NCBI GenBank assembly: GCA_009779975.1
Contig: WRAY01000013.1
Location: 1 to 61,834, forward strand
Source of the DNA: Bacillota bacterium
GTDB lineage: Bacteria; Bacillota; Clostridia; Christensenellales; Pumilibacteraceae
Direction: 5' to 3'
Length of the DNA stretch: 61,834 nucleotides
Both the position numbers and the translations under genes were made by a program. Of this stretch, positions 11,201 to 19,537 are shown piece after piece; position 1 is the stretch's first letter, and each line of letters starts with the position of its first letter. The notes beneath the pieces were generated by a model. That model saw nothing but the letters and a program-made list of their open reading frames with translations. It was not told the DNA's origin and made no database searches.

Positions 11201-14200
11201 GTGAATTTCCTCAAGACCTTGCGGCAAGTTGATTTCTCTGACACTAAGAGTGTTCCTAAAAGCATTCTGCCCCAAAACTCTTAATTGACTTCCCGAAGCA
11301 AAATTGATATAGTGAGCCCCGTGTGTGCCTGTGCTTAAGAAAGCGTCTGTTCCTATCGTTGTGACACTTGCAGGAATCAAGACATTTCTCATTAAGTTAG
11401 TGTTTGCAAATGTATTGTCTCCTATTCTTGTTATGCCTGTTAGTTGCGGCACTGCAGTAATACTTGTTCCATTAAACAAACTATTAGCAAATTCCGTCAA
11501 AACAGTATTGTTGCCAAACTCTATGCTAGACAAAGGTGTGCCCATGAAAGTCCATGCGCCGATTGACACAACACTTTCCGGCAATATTATTGAACTCAAA
11601 GTCGAAGGCACATCAAGGTTACCTGTTAATCCTCCGCCAGATCCAAATACTTGTGTTCCGATTGTTGTTAAATTAGTTGCATATGAAAAGTCAAGAGTAT
11701 AACGCCCTGCCGCTAAACCTTCCCTCGCTTCTCCGCTAAGTCTCCTTGTGGCTCTGAATGCATCGTTGCCTATTGAAGTAAGTTGTGAGCCTTGTTGAAC
11801 AATAAGATTTTCAATACTTGAGCCTCTGAAAACATTGGCAGGCAGTGTTGTTATCGCATTCGGAAGAATAACTGTTCCCAAACCGCCGGCACTTTGGAAC
11901 GCAGCAGTTCCAAAAGAAACAGTTCTTGACGGAATTTCAAGCGGTGCTCTCACCATTTCAAACGCATTATTGCCTATTGTGAGAGGTGCTGTTCCGGGCA
12001 GGAAAGTGATGACATCCAATTGAGTGCTCGAAGGATTAGCCCCAGTGACAGGATTTTGCCTGAATGCATTATTTCCAATGAAAGTCACACTTCCGGGAAT
12101 TACTATTTCTGTTACAAAGTGATGCTGATTGAAAGCATTGGCAGGAATTATCCTGACTGTGTCAGGCATCGTGTTGAAAACACCTTCTCTGGCAAATGGG
12201 AAAATGCGAAGTTCAGTTGCATCTCCGACCGCATATGCGCGTCCGGCATCAACATCTTCTTGAGTTGCTCTGTTGTAAACAACACCGTCAACCGATTGCA
12301 GCACCGGATTATCCGCCGCTACACTGAAATAAGCAATTCTGGCAGCCGCAGCACCTGTGCCGAAAGATGCGGGATTAACCCCTGCAAGTTGATTTGGTAT
12401 TTCAAATCTTGTCATTGCAAGATTGCCAGAGAATGCATTGTTCCCAATAGAAAGAGGACCGCCGCCTATTCTTGAACGAATGGCTACGCTTGCAAGCCTT
12501 GTGTTGTTTTGGAACGCACCAACTCCCACCCCAATTCGACGAAGCACAGAAACATAATAATAAATTCGATACATATGATACTGACCATCTTCGTCTTCAT
12601 AGTAGTATCCTTCCTCATCAGGTCCATCTCTTCTTTCAAGCCTTGACCTTTGCTCATCTTCAAAAACATCTTCAAGAGTTTCAGGCAAGATAACAGAAGT
12701 CAACGCAATACTGGAATGGAATGCCTCTTGACCTATTGTTCTGACAAAACTATTTTCTTCAAAAATAACACTTGCCAAGAATGAGTTGTTCCTAAAAGCA
12801 TTTTGACCAATATGCAACTCTGCCGCAGGGGTCACCCCACTAGGTGCTGCAGCAAATGTGACATTTCGCAAGAAAGTGTTATTAAAAGCATTTAAGCGAA
12901 CTTCTCTCACACCATAAGAAATTGTTATATGCGTGAGGTTTCTGTTGCCTTGGAAAGAACCGGCACCGATATAGCGAACTGTGCCTGGAATTGTAAACGC
13001 TCCCGTTCTTGCACTAGGGAAAAGCAACAGTTCAGTTCCGTCCGCATTAAAAAGAACACCTTCTATACTGCTGAAGTTTTCACTGCCGTCTTCAATGACA
13101 ATATTAACCAAATTGTTCATTCCGGTGAAAGTATTAGTAGCACCAATCGCTAAAGTTCCTGTGCGCTGAGGAAGCTTGATTTCAGACATCAAAGAGCCTG
13201 AAAAAACAGATGTTCCAAAGTTTATTGTGCTTGTTCCGCCGACAGCAAAAGTTACTGAATTTAAATTAGGATTTGAAGCAAAGGCACTGTTTCCGATGAC
13301 AGTTGCACGATTAGGAATCTCAACCGCTGAAAATCTTGCTCCGCTAAATGCATTTAGACCAATTTCTAAAGGTCTGGTTCCTGCTTCAAATGTGAGGTTA
13401 GTAAGGGTTGGATTAGCACCAAAAGCCGCATTATCAATCCTCGTTGCTCTGGCAGGTATTCTTATGCTGGCAAGTCCGGTACTATTGAAAGAGTTAGGTC
13501 CAATAATCAAGTCTGCTGTTCCGCCTGTTTCAAAATTTACAGCAGTTAATTGATTCTGCGACCTAAATGCATTTGGTCCTATCTCTATTGTTCTTGCAGG
13601 AATTGTGATGCTAGTGAAAGGATGCCCTCTGAAAACACTAATATTTTCATTGTTGACATCTGTTCCGATTGTCAAAGGTATCGGTCTTTCCTCAGTTTCC
13701 CCGGGAAACTGGAACATCGTCACACCAGGTTCAAAAGTAATTTCAGTTAATGTTCCTCCTCCCCTCGCAGCATCTAGACTTCCTGGTCGTGCACTAAACG
13801 CTTGTGTTCCGATACTTATGACACGGTTGGGGAAATGAATACTCGTCAGATTAGTCCCCATAAACACAGCCGGCTGTTGACTTCCGAATGTTGGGCTGTT
13901 TGTCGGAATACTTAAAGGATGCGTTCCGCCAAGTTCAAACTCAATTGAATTCATGCCTGTATTCATAAACGCAGCGAATCCGATTCCCGGCATTCCATCG
14001 CTGTCACGAACCGTGTTTGGAATAAAGAAACTTTCCAATTGTGTATTTCTAAATGCATTTGGTCCAATACGCCTGAGAACTGACCCTGCCTCAATCTCGA
14101 CTTCTCTGAGTGCTCTGGCATTCATAAAAGCGTTAGTTCCAATCAACTCCAATGCCGCAGGAATGAAAACACTTGTAATTCCTGCTGCACCATCAAACGC

Positions 14201-17200
14201 AAAAGAACGGATTCCCGTTATGAAATTAGGCAGTTGAAGATGACCTTCTAGTCCGCTTGGCACCACCGCCATGAGATACTCTCCTGTCGCCTGACCTTCA
14301 ATAATCACTCTTTCAATCAACATTCCTTCATGGTCAACAAAATAACGGTCGTGATGCCCAGGAACATATACTATCCTAAATTCTCTCAAACCGGGAGTGT
14401 TTACAAAAGAATTTGTCGCCATAACTCTTACAGTATCCGAAACATTCACATACCTTAAAGAAACAATGTTCACAAATGAGTTAGGCAGCAAATAATCAAC
14501 TCTACGCCCATTAACAAAAGAAGGAATACTCAAAGTAGTTAAATCATTAATAAAATTGTTAGCCCCATTTCTCGCAACTCTCATTCTATGCTCCATTATA
14601 ATCCAATCATATAGATACTCAGTAAAACTTAACACCGGAGCAAAGAAAGCAAAAAGCACAGTATCCATAGGGATATTCCAAGGAACAATAGAATTTCCGC
14701 TTTCGTCAATAATACGCACACCAAGACCATTCGGCTGAGTGTAGAAGCCCATAAATAAATGACCATTAACAAGATCATATGGAACTACATCAATATTCAA
14801 TGAAAAATGATCTCCAAATCTAGGTGCTATCGTATCCCTTATAGTACTATCACCGGTATATTGACCACCAAATAAAACAGCATTATAAACTATTCCAATC
14901 CAGTGAGCATACAATGTCCTTGGTCCACTGACAAACGCAGGATTCTCAGCATTAACAGGCAACCCTCCTCCAGCAGGACCAGTGCGCCAACTCATAAAGT
15001 CATAACCAGTCCAATCAATTGCAGGAAGACGAACACGATCACCCTGTGCATAGAATTGAGAAGGCGTATCCCCAGGAGCCCCTTGTCTGTTAAAAGTCAC
15101 TGTGTAGGCAAGCACCTGATAAGAATACCATTCAAGACGAATACCATTTTCTACAACACGAATTTCAATCAAATTAGTGCCCGCTTGCGTTAGCACAATA
15201 TCTGCAGAGACTGCACCGGGTGCTGTTGCAAAAATATTGCCGCCGTTTATGCGTATTTCAAAGAAATCCGCACCTAAAACAGGCAGCCAATTTAAAGTAT
15301 TCTCACTGTAAGACAGAACCATGTCAATACTTGGAGTAAGAATGTCACTCCAAAGTGAATCTCCTAACACATTGCCAATAGCACGCACACGCAGTCGCAA
15401 TTCACCTACAGTAGTTATTACAAAATAAGTTTGACCTGCTGGGATATTAGTAATGTTTCCATTTAAATATACCTGATAGCCATTAGAACCGTCAACAGGA
15501 AGCCATCTTAATTCATTACCTACTACTTCCACACCAAGAGGAGTTATAACTGTAGTTCTATTCCATGTGTGCTGTGCCGCCGTGGGAGAATTAAATCCGT
15601 GAGCAAATGGCACAATTCTAATAACAATTCCGCCATTTCTTGGCGAACGATGCCTCAAATCAATTTGAGAAACATTGACAATATCAACTGTTTCTGTATT
15701 AGAGTTGCCGCAAAGAATATAAACACGATATCCTGTCGCATCAGGAACCTGATTCCATGATAAAACTTGAGTTGTTTCATTCATGGCAATGTTTTGCGCT
15801 CCGCTCAAGTTACGAACAACCTCTTGTCTTTCAGAAACACTTGTCACAAAACCGTCAGCATACGCTCTTACCACAAAATGAATTCCCTCAGGACGCATTT
15901 GACGAGCACCAAATTCATAATAAGGCTCAGTAAGCACTATTCGTTGATTTGTATAGAAGCCGCAAGTAACAGTTATTGAATAACTTGTTGCATTAGGAAC
16001 CGGTGCCCATATCAAAGTAGCAGCCGCAATAGAAGGCTCATAAATTTCAAAATGTGAAACTCTCATGAGTGCGTGGTTTCTCCATTCTCTGAAAGCAGGC
16101 ACTGAATTATTACCGGAATACATAGCGTTCGCACGAACAGTAATGTTAAAATTCCCCGCCGGTGCATCAGCAAAATTTATCGGCAATGAAAGTCCCGAGT
16201 GAGCAGGAATATTAATAGCAGTAAAACCTGTAGACCCCTCAAAAGTTACAGTAATAGCATAACTTTGAGCACCTGTCACAGCAGGCCAACTAATATCTGT
16301 TGCGGAAACACTGACTTGAGGAGCAGATAATTGTGGGTATATACCAATAGGCACCCAAAGAGCAAACAAAATGTCATGTTGTCCAAAAATAGTGTCTTCT
16401 GTCAAACGATAACTCAAATAAGCACCGTCTTGCCTCATGCTCACCCACCATCCGCCGAAAGAAAAACCGTCTCTGACAGGAACAGGAGGCAAATCAAAAA
16501 CTCCCCCTCCTTGAGTAGTCACAGCAGCAGGATTCGGACGCGTTTGTCCTTCATAATTTAAGTCAAATTCAATAGTAAATTCGCCCGGATCAACTAATGG
16601 CGGAATAAATAATGCGTGCAGAGTGATATTTCCAAAAATCTGAGTTTCACCGAATGCAAACCTATCAGCAAATCCGGCTCCGACTCTCCAACCCCTGAAA
16701 ATGTGATTCCCTCTTTCAGCATCACTTCTTGTAGGAACAGTCGTCGGCTCGGCAAGCGTTCTTCCGTTTCTAACTTGCACCGAAGACACTGCGCTTCCGC
16801 CGTGCGTGTTAAAAGTGATGGTATAGTTATGGTTACGGTAAAAACGCATTTCTTGAGCGCCATAAGTCACGACTATCGCTCTGTCAACAATTGCTGCACT
16901 TCCAGTTGAATCCGGATTTGCAAAATTCAAAGCAATAACACTTCCATCTCTCACGACAGTACCCGCTCTTGTAACACTGCCTCTTTCAAGTTGAACAGTA
17001 CCATCAGCGTTAAGGCGCAATATGTATTCACTGCCCGCAGCAGAGTCATGATACCACTCACCGGCCGCATCTCCTATGTTATGCGGAGGGAGTTCAGGAT
17101 CTTCATCATCAGGCGGACACGCAATCAGTATAACTGACGCCATTGCCACCATTAAAGCAACAAAAACCGCAAGGATAATTCTTTTGAGGGTTTTTCCGCC

Positions 17201-17224
17201 TATTTTTAATTCTTTTTTGTTCAT
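5249..17224 (-). CDS. Giant BspA-type leucine-rich-repeat surface lipoprotein
   Basis: About 3,991 residues. I place the start at 17224, where AAAAGGAG sits 6-7 nt upstream; an in-frame ATG 11 codons earlier lacks a ribosome site. The signal peptide ends in LIAC, with the lipid Cys at residue 36. Order of modules: two InlB-like beta repeats (about 130-290, F.GW and ALW motifs), four or five fibronectin-III-like modules (about 300-700, W.PV..A..Y pattern), a third InlB-like repeat (about 710-780), then some 3,100 residues of BspA/LRR_5 repeats (I.IP..V..IG..AF, about 23 residues each) to the C-terminus. Such proteins in gut and oral bacteria bind host or matrix ligands; that role is inferred here. 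The lack of an LPXTG signal fits lipid anchoring. Confidence 0.9.
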   Translation of the reverse strand: MNKKELKIGGKTLKRIILAVFVALMVAMASVILIACPPDDEDPELPPHNIGDAAGEWYHDSAAGSEYILRLNADGTVQLERGSVTRAGTVVRDGSVIALNFANPDSTGSAAIVDRAIVVTYGAQEMRFYRNHNYTITFNTHGGSAVSSVQVRNGRTLAEPTTVPTRSDAERGNHIFRGWRVGAGFADRFAFGETQIFGNITLHALFIPPLVDPGEFTIEFDLNYEGQTRPNPAAVTTQGGGVFDLPPVPVRDGFSFGGWWVSMRQDGAYLSYRLTEDTIFGQHDILFALWVPIGIYPQLSAPQVSVSATDISWPAVTGAQSYAITVTFEGSTGFTAINIPAHSGLSLPINFADAPAGNFNITVRANAMYSGNNSVPAFREWRNHALMRVSHFEIYEPSIAAATLIWAPVPNATSYSITVTCGFYTNQRIVLTEPYYEFGARQMRPEGIHFVVRAYADGFVTSVSERQEVVRNLSGAQNIAMNETTQVLSWNQVPDATGYRVYILCGNSNTETVDIVNVSQIDLRHRSPRNGGIVIRIVPFAHGFNSPTAAQHTWNRTTVITPLGVEVVGNELRWLPVDGSNGYQVYLNGNITNIPAGQTYFVITTVGELRLRVRAIGNVLGDSLWSDILTPSIDMVLSYSENTLNWLPVLGADFFEIRINGGNIFATAPGAVSADIVLTQAGTNLIEIRVVENGIRLEWYSYQVLAYTVTFNRQGAPGDTPSQFYAQGDRVRLPAIDWTGYDFMSWRTGPAGGGLPVNAENPAFVSGPRTLYAHWIGIVYNAVLFGGQYTGDSTIRDTIAPRFGDHFSLNIDVVPYDLVNGHLFMGFYTQPNGLGVRIIDESGNSIVPWNIPMDTVLFAFFAPVLSFTEYLYDWIIMEHRMRVARNGANNFINDLTTLSIPSFVNGRRVDYLLPNSFVNIVSLRYVNVSDTVRVMATNSFVNTPGLREFRIVYVPGHHDRYFVDHEGMLIERVIIEGQATGEYLMAVVPSGLEGHLQLPNFITGIRSFAFDGAAGITSVFIPAALELIGTNAFMNARALREVEIEAGSVLRRIGPNAFRNTQLESFFIPNTVRDSDGMPGIGFAAFMNTGMNSIEFELGGTHPLSIPTNSPTFGSQQPAVFMGTNLTSIHFPNRVISIGTQAFSARPGSLDAARGGGTLTEITFEPGVTMFQFPGETEERPIPLTIGTDVNNENISVFRGHPFTSITIPARTIEIGPNAFRSQNQLTAVNFETGGTADLIIGPNSFNSTGLASIRIPARATRIDNAAFGANPTLTNLTFEAGTRPLEIGLNAFSGARFSAVEIPNRATVIGNSAFASNPNLNSVTFAVGGTSTINFGTSVFSGSLMSEIKLPQRTGTLAIGATNTFTGMNNLVNIVIEDGSENFSSIEGVLFNADGTELLLFPSARTGAFTIPGTVRYIGAGSFQGNRNLTHITISYGVREVRLNAFNNTFLRNVTFAAAPSGVTPAAELHIGQNAFRNNSFLASVIFEENSFVRTIGQEAFHSSIALTSVILPETLEDVFEDEQRSRLERRDGPDEEGYYYEDEDGQYHMYRIYYYVSVLRRIGVGVGAFQNNTRLASVAIRSRIGGGPLSIGNNAFSGNLAMTRFEIPNQLAGVNPASFGTGAAAARIAYFSVAADNPVLQSVDGVVYNRATQEDVDAGRAYAVGDATELRIFPFAREGVFNTMPDTVRIIPANAFNQHHFVTEIVIPGSVTFIGNNAFRQNPVTGANPSSTQLDVITFLPGTAPLTIGNNAFEMVRAPLEIPSRTVSFGTAAFQSAGGLGTVILPNAITTLPANVFRGSSIENLIVQQGSQLTSIGNDAFRATRRLSGEAREGLAAGRYTLDFSYATNLTTIGTQVFGSGGGLTGNLDVPSTLSSIILPESVVSIGAWTFMGTPLSSIEFGNNTVLTEFANSLFNGTSITAVPQLTGITRIGDNTFANTNLMRNVLIPASVTTIGTDAFLSTGTHGAHYINFASGSQLRVLGQNAFRNTLSVREINLPQGLEEIHRHAFTNSGLPVLTIPNTVTRIGHGLVDWAEFGTNAHSGSIINGSAVNTVTFAPGGTAPLRLYGRAGGVNSQEAFDNLNFRNCASLAGTLMDHGAFSSAMSLQTVNLPNRLEIIERGVFRRNPALVNVNFEPGQSMLHTIAREAFDNATVTPNIRPATAVLNITIPNSVEFIGQQAFRGMNMTSDSLSFESGGTAPLHIGSGIIGDIADDVFRNNNIAHMTLPARLAFFGNGIFRDNNPLISGTGSDAINGMTGIYIDATDNDGVREGTHYKTVNGVLFSLDGSRLLMFPSAREGTFRIPNTVTLLADTVFMNSRLTEVTFQPYDCSENTLLAPLPLEIGREAFRASRLTTFTFPARTSGFRVSGISATNPTGTGNLFHSVSSLTSVYFETGFGMTDLPGGMFNSTRLTAITIPRSVQRIGDLFFQNVTTLGTIDFETGSEIFRIGTSFIGAATVGNGNAAITSITIPRTLRYMGNNFAQFATNLQTINFEAGSALYSIGNTAFFGTTNLGDVTLPSGLVEVGAGAFRNSGITNVFIPNSVSRFIHVSEAANANGGAFQGTPRLNTVTFEPNGSLHSLGVTFQTGEFGGWIPHNDAQMFHESAVQVINLPSSIGFLTARSFRNADNLREVNIVGANPINFTSIDGVLYATIDNSLVMVPAAHTAVNFVVAPGTTRIHDRAFDPNFARDATGTGNTSTLRNTTLRTITIPNTVTHIGGRAFAGITNLETVIFESGTDTLHFSGRGVGTDQGHLAGIFRSFVSTATADVSGAGASGVFRDSGITHIEIPNRFEVYGALTAANTNARRMFQATPRLATITFEEDSRLEMIPQNFMTGNTLVQSVNWPDSIRGIRADAFQNTNISIDDFLELPNFEEFPNGLFMNTVSEMPIFAPQGMIIVPTDTFRNVTAPSVILSPNTTHLGSNSFNNATLVGLTLPNTLTNIGGNAFQDSNIYNVLNIPASLGSPGAATVDIGTSAFVRSIFTDINIDPSGANNITIGNTAFQHMPNITHMDLPARVNRIGTGVFRDMPNLESVVIRNLQGTAGDGAAHDGVLGGNMFQDSASLYEVAIVGNVRGINTSAFQGTTALRNLDIPVTVEQIAANAFRGTGLESFIVGPNVRLMGHAWAATPTVANLLNPISPFAFALNLEEIIVDQDNTYFVSVDGVLYNHDMTRLIAFPAAKIPNHDGVEGRFVVPDTVTWIGNYAFAGAGGVTELVLPERTVDQYDVVVVPGITHIGVNAFNGSGLVDFILPRGATTIPVDAFNGSRITRLEVPYGVTTIAANAFRNSRIVDLVLPSTVTSMPNNALAGMAYLETITVHEDNRHFATVDGVLYTREQIVGFPLDMLVFAPRGFVPNHGGVEGRFVLPAQVRRIQHAAMIVPVAEIFGAPHLITELVIPSVDFNMTEANFNTVTGWFTNLESITVNATGAAVLAANRMTSVNGVVYDGTATVLRRVPREHIPNYGTPNAGRLTLPNTVTSIAAGAFANVHGITELEIPSSGFTMTPANFRTALLPLINLAYVCIDANTTATATNRMISFDGVVYARSTAAGNPIATLELVPRRNIPNYGEVNQGRLILPSTVTLIHADAFRMSATAASMVAVQGVTELEIPNTSFSMAPAAFRTALEFAVNLAYVCINNTAITAAANRMKSHEGAVYTWTGTATNQTLTVLEFFPRRLIPNQGQANQGRLILPSTVTSIGLNAFRIETGVARMVFVETVTELEVPNAAFTMTADNFINTLSTLTNLEYVCINNTGIAVAANRLKSIDGAVYTWTGTATNQTPTVLVLFPRMLVPNSDGVEGRFVLPATVTGMNNNAFRVSATAGIITTVPGITELIVPNTGFNVAIADLRNHINALPNLAYISINSSTAATVANRFTSQDGVLYNLDMSTLLVFPRGLVPNEGETNEGVFVVPGTVTTIDTNAFANATNVTRLYVPATVTTINANAFSGWTNQQTIIFQGRESAGGNWVATWATGSNANIIFELAE
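5450..7150 (-). repeat. Long tandem repeats in the C-terminal part of the giant LRR protein
   Basis: Five or more units of about 110-120 codons recur here. Each has a block like PNLAYVCINNT, a short beta segment, then FPR..IPN..G, RLILPSTVTSI and AFR. DNA identity between units is visibly high, unlike the short LRR units upstream, so this part probably grew by recent duplication. Boundaries are approximate. Confidence 0.65.
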
Positions 17225-17255
17225 TTTTTTCTCCTTTTTATTTGTTTTCGGCAAC

Positions 17256-17275
17256 ACTTCAAACTAATTTGAAGT
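17256..17275 (-). promoter_or_regulatory. Leader hairpin before the giant lipoprotein gene
   Basis: An 8-bp perfect stem with a 4-nt loop lies 31 nt upstream of the start codon, inside a leader of about 200 nt. It does not cover the ribosome site. It could stabilise the mRNA or bind a regulator. I do not recognise a known riboswitch. Confidence 0.4.
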
Positions 17276-17431
17276 CGAATAAAGGCAGAGAAATGCCACC
17301 GTCTTAATAACACAAATATATCAAAAAGCACAACAAAAGCGTGCTTTTATTGAGCAATTTTATCTTGTTTTATTTAAATTTCTGCTTGTTTTTGGTATTA
17401 TTTTTCATCACAAATACCTATCCCGAGTTTA

Positions 17432-17460
17432 ATTTTAGCACAAAACTCTTTGTTTGTCAA
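17432..17460 (-). promoter_or_regulatory. Sigma-A promoter of the giant lipoprotein gene
   Basis: Minus strand: TTGACA (17455-17460), 17-nt spacer, TAAAAT (17432-17437). The predicted transcript starts near 17425, giving a 5' leader of about 200 nt, long for this genome. Confidence 0.75.
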
Positions 17461-17935
17461 TATCTTTTGTTAAATTCTTTTGCACTTTTTTATTAATGAT
17501 TTGTTCACAAAATGTTAACTTTTGTATGCCTCTCCATTTTTCATTATTAAAATCACAATAAATCAATAATAGTATCTAATAAACATTATATGCCATAGTA
17601 TCAAAACTTTTGCATACAAAACTCTATTCAATCCGTTGTTTAACTTTTTCTCTCCAAAAAATAACCTGTAGATTTAAATGACAAAGTATCTTTTTAATAT
17701 CCTTAACTAATGGTTATGAAAGTAACCTAGACTTTCATAAAACAAGACGGTCTTATGTCAAAAATAATAAAAAGAACCCAAATACTTCAGAGAATGTATT
17801 CAAGTTCATTCAATGCGGTGGACCGCAGTCATTTGACCCAATAGAACCAATACAAAAAAACATCATTAGTGCTAGTTTGCTAAATGATAAATCATTTATT
17901 ACTTCTACTTTCCCTCCACTTTTTTACTCCCTTAA
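17461..17935. other. Non-coding gap, likely left edge of the mobile element
   Basis: This stretch has no convincing gene. It contains three small palindromes: 17716-17738 (8-bp stem), 17814-17827 (6-bp stem, GC-rich) and 17881-17898 (8-bp stem). The last lies 38 nt past the stop of the methyltransferase gene but has no T-tract. The left junction of the integrated element should lie here or close by. I could not find a clear copy of the tRNA-Val 3' end by eye. Confidence 0.4.
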
Positions 17936-18655
17936 TCATTTCTTAAACACAAAAATATATTCATGTGCCAACAGCAGAAAGTTATATTTCTCGCTGTTGG
18001 TTTTCCAATATCCAGTTGCCTTGCAGTTGTGTTGTTGTTTTATTATTATTTCTTTTTGTTTAAAGCCTGCTTGAATGAATTTTTGCATCACTTCAAATCC
18101 GAGTGGTTGCACCATTCCTTTTTGGCGAGTGTCACCCATAACTATTGCACAAAATTTATCTTTCTTCAAAACCCGATAACATTCTTTCGCAACCAATTCC
18201 ATTTGTTCCAAAAATGGCTTCATTTTCAAAAGGGAAAGATCTCCCTCTATGTTTTCGCTGTAATTGATTATATTTGCGTATGGCGGGTGGGTGCAAATAA
18301 GGTCAATGCTTTCCGACCCCATTATTAATTCCGTCGCATTCCCATTTGCGACTTGTATTTTTACATCATAACATGAGTCAAACTTTAATTTCTCTTTTGT
18401 CAGTTCAACTGCTTTTGGATTAATATCAATTCCTATTGCATTTCGATTGTTTAATTTACATTCAACAAGAGTTGTTCCACCGCCAACAAATTGGTCTAAG
18501 ACCAAATCATTTTCTTTTGAATAACGCAAGATGATATTTTTTGCGACGAAAGGCGAAAAATTGCCTCGATATTTTGAGTCATGCGTTGCCCATTTTCCTC
18601 TATTTGGAAAACTCCAAACAGTGTTACATTCAAGTTCAAATTTTTCTTCTTCCAT
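17936..18655 (-). CDS. DNA methyltransferase of the DpnII-type cluster
   Basis: 239 residues. The AdoMet site (DQFVGGGTT, about residue 55) precedes the catalytic THPPY motif (about 115), so the order is motif I then IV. This is unlike DpnA, in which DPPY comes first. It belongs to the N-4 cytosine / N-6 adenine methyltransferase superfamily; the N-terminal phrase VWSFP.RG.WATH...YRGN is typical of a group of restriction-linked enzymes. Its start overlaps the stop of the endonuclease gene by one base (TAATG), so the two are translationally coupled. It probably protects the same or an overlapping site, or single-stranded DNA as DpnA does; the specificity cannot be read from the sequence. Confidence 0.8.
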   Translation of the reverse strand: MEEEKFELECNTVWSFPNRGKWATHDSKYRGNFSPFVAKNIILRYSKENDLVLDQFVGGGTTLVECKLNNRNAIGIDINPKAVELTKEKLKFDSCYDVKIQVANGNATELIMGSESIDLICTHPPYANIINYSENIEGDLSLLKMKPFLEQMELVAKECYRVLKKDKFCAIVMGDTRQKGMVQPLGFEVMQKFIQAGFKQKEIIIKQQHNCKATGYWKTNSEKYNFLLLAHEYIFVFKK

Positions 18656-19512
18656 TATTTTATGACTTTCGTTAAAATTCCACTTTCAAGTTCATTAAGA
18701 TTATAAATGTCATCTAAAACATCAAATGTTTCTTCAAGATTATTTTTTGCTGTTTTCCATGCTGTTCCATCAGTTATCCAAACAAACTTAAATCCGTCAA
18801 TTTTTTTGCTTTCTTGGGCGATTAACTTATAACTTCTTGCAGTTTCGTTGAGTTTTGAGCCGCCTTTTGGCTTGCTTCCTCCAGCATAGAAATTTGTTTC
18901 AACTGCATAAACCATGTTGTCAGTCTTGATAACAAAGTCAAATTTTTTCTTTGATTTGCCTTTGTTTGACAAAGAAGATAAGTCAAGCCCCCAATTTTTC
19001 TCAATATCACTCAAATACATTTCTTTTTGATAATTGAGTTCGGCGGTTTTGATATGAGCCTCAACAACATTTTCCATTAGCGTGCCACCACGATTTTTTC
19101 TGCCATTTGAGTCCAACCCAACCTCAACACCTGTCGCATAGTCAACTAAATTATTTATGATATGTTTTGAAATCAAGTCAAACAATCCCGACTCACGCAT
19201 GAACAAAACACAATCGTCAACATTGTCGCACTTTTTGAAATTAAATATATAGTCTTTTTTCTCGTGAATTATAAAAACTTCATGCCCTCGAATTGCTAAC
19301 AACAAGGGAATACACTTAATAATTTCAGGATATTTTTCTACTAACTCTTTAAAGTCTTTTTCAATGTTTTTTGAATTGATAAGGGAGTTCATTATATTGA
19401 GTTCTACTTTGAAACTCCCAATATTTCTATAAACCTTTTTAAAATCAATATAATATCCAAAATCGGAAATGCTTGTTTTGAATTGGCTAAGCCATGTTTT
19501 GAAATCTCTCAT
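18655..19512 (-). CDS. DpnII-family type II restriction endonuclease
   Basis: 285 residues, matching DpnII/MboI family enzymes over the whole length: an N-terminal block with NIMNSLI.SKNI, a central LVDYATGVEVGLDSNGRKNR stretch, and a C-terminal nuclease core with KKFDFVIK, AVETNFY, the conserved SKLNETARSYK and FVWITDG. Family members cut GATC. The gene sits 25 nt after the Dam-type methyltransferase gene and overlaps the next methyltransferase by one base, the usual compact arrangement that lets methylation precede cutting. Confidence 0.9.
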   Translation of the reverse strand: MRDFKTWLSQFKTSISDFGYYIDFKKVYRNIGSFKVELNIMNSLINSKNIEKDFKELVEKYPEIIKCIPLLLAIRGHEVFIIHEKKDYIFNFKKCDNVDDCVLFMRESGLFDLISKHIINNLVDYATGVEVGLDSNGRKNRGGTLMENVVEAHIKTAELNYQKEMYLSDIEKNWGLDLSSLSNKGKSKKKFDFVIKTDNMVYAVETNFYAGGSKPKGGSKLNETARSYKLIAQESKKIDGFKFVWITDGTAWKTAKNNLEETFDVLDDIYNLNELESGILTKVIK

Positions 19513-19537
19513 TTTTTCCTTCCTTTGTTTTTGTGAT

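Noticed and set aside
12020-12475. Plus-strand frames of 120-150 codons opposite the giant LRR gene
   Set aside because: They mirror the repeat codons of the real gene, have no ribosome sites and read as low-quality protein.
17814-17860. Weak likeness to the tRNA-Val 3' end (GGTGG..., TCAT, GAACC) as left attachment site
   Set aside because: Matches are short, broken and need gaps; no continuous repeat longer than about 6 nt. I do not claim a junction here.
17936-18655. Call as DpnA
   Set aside because: Motif order is AdoMet first, catalytic second, and the N-terminus differs from DpnA.
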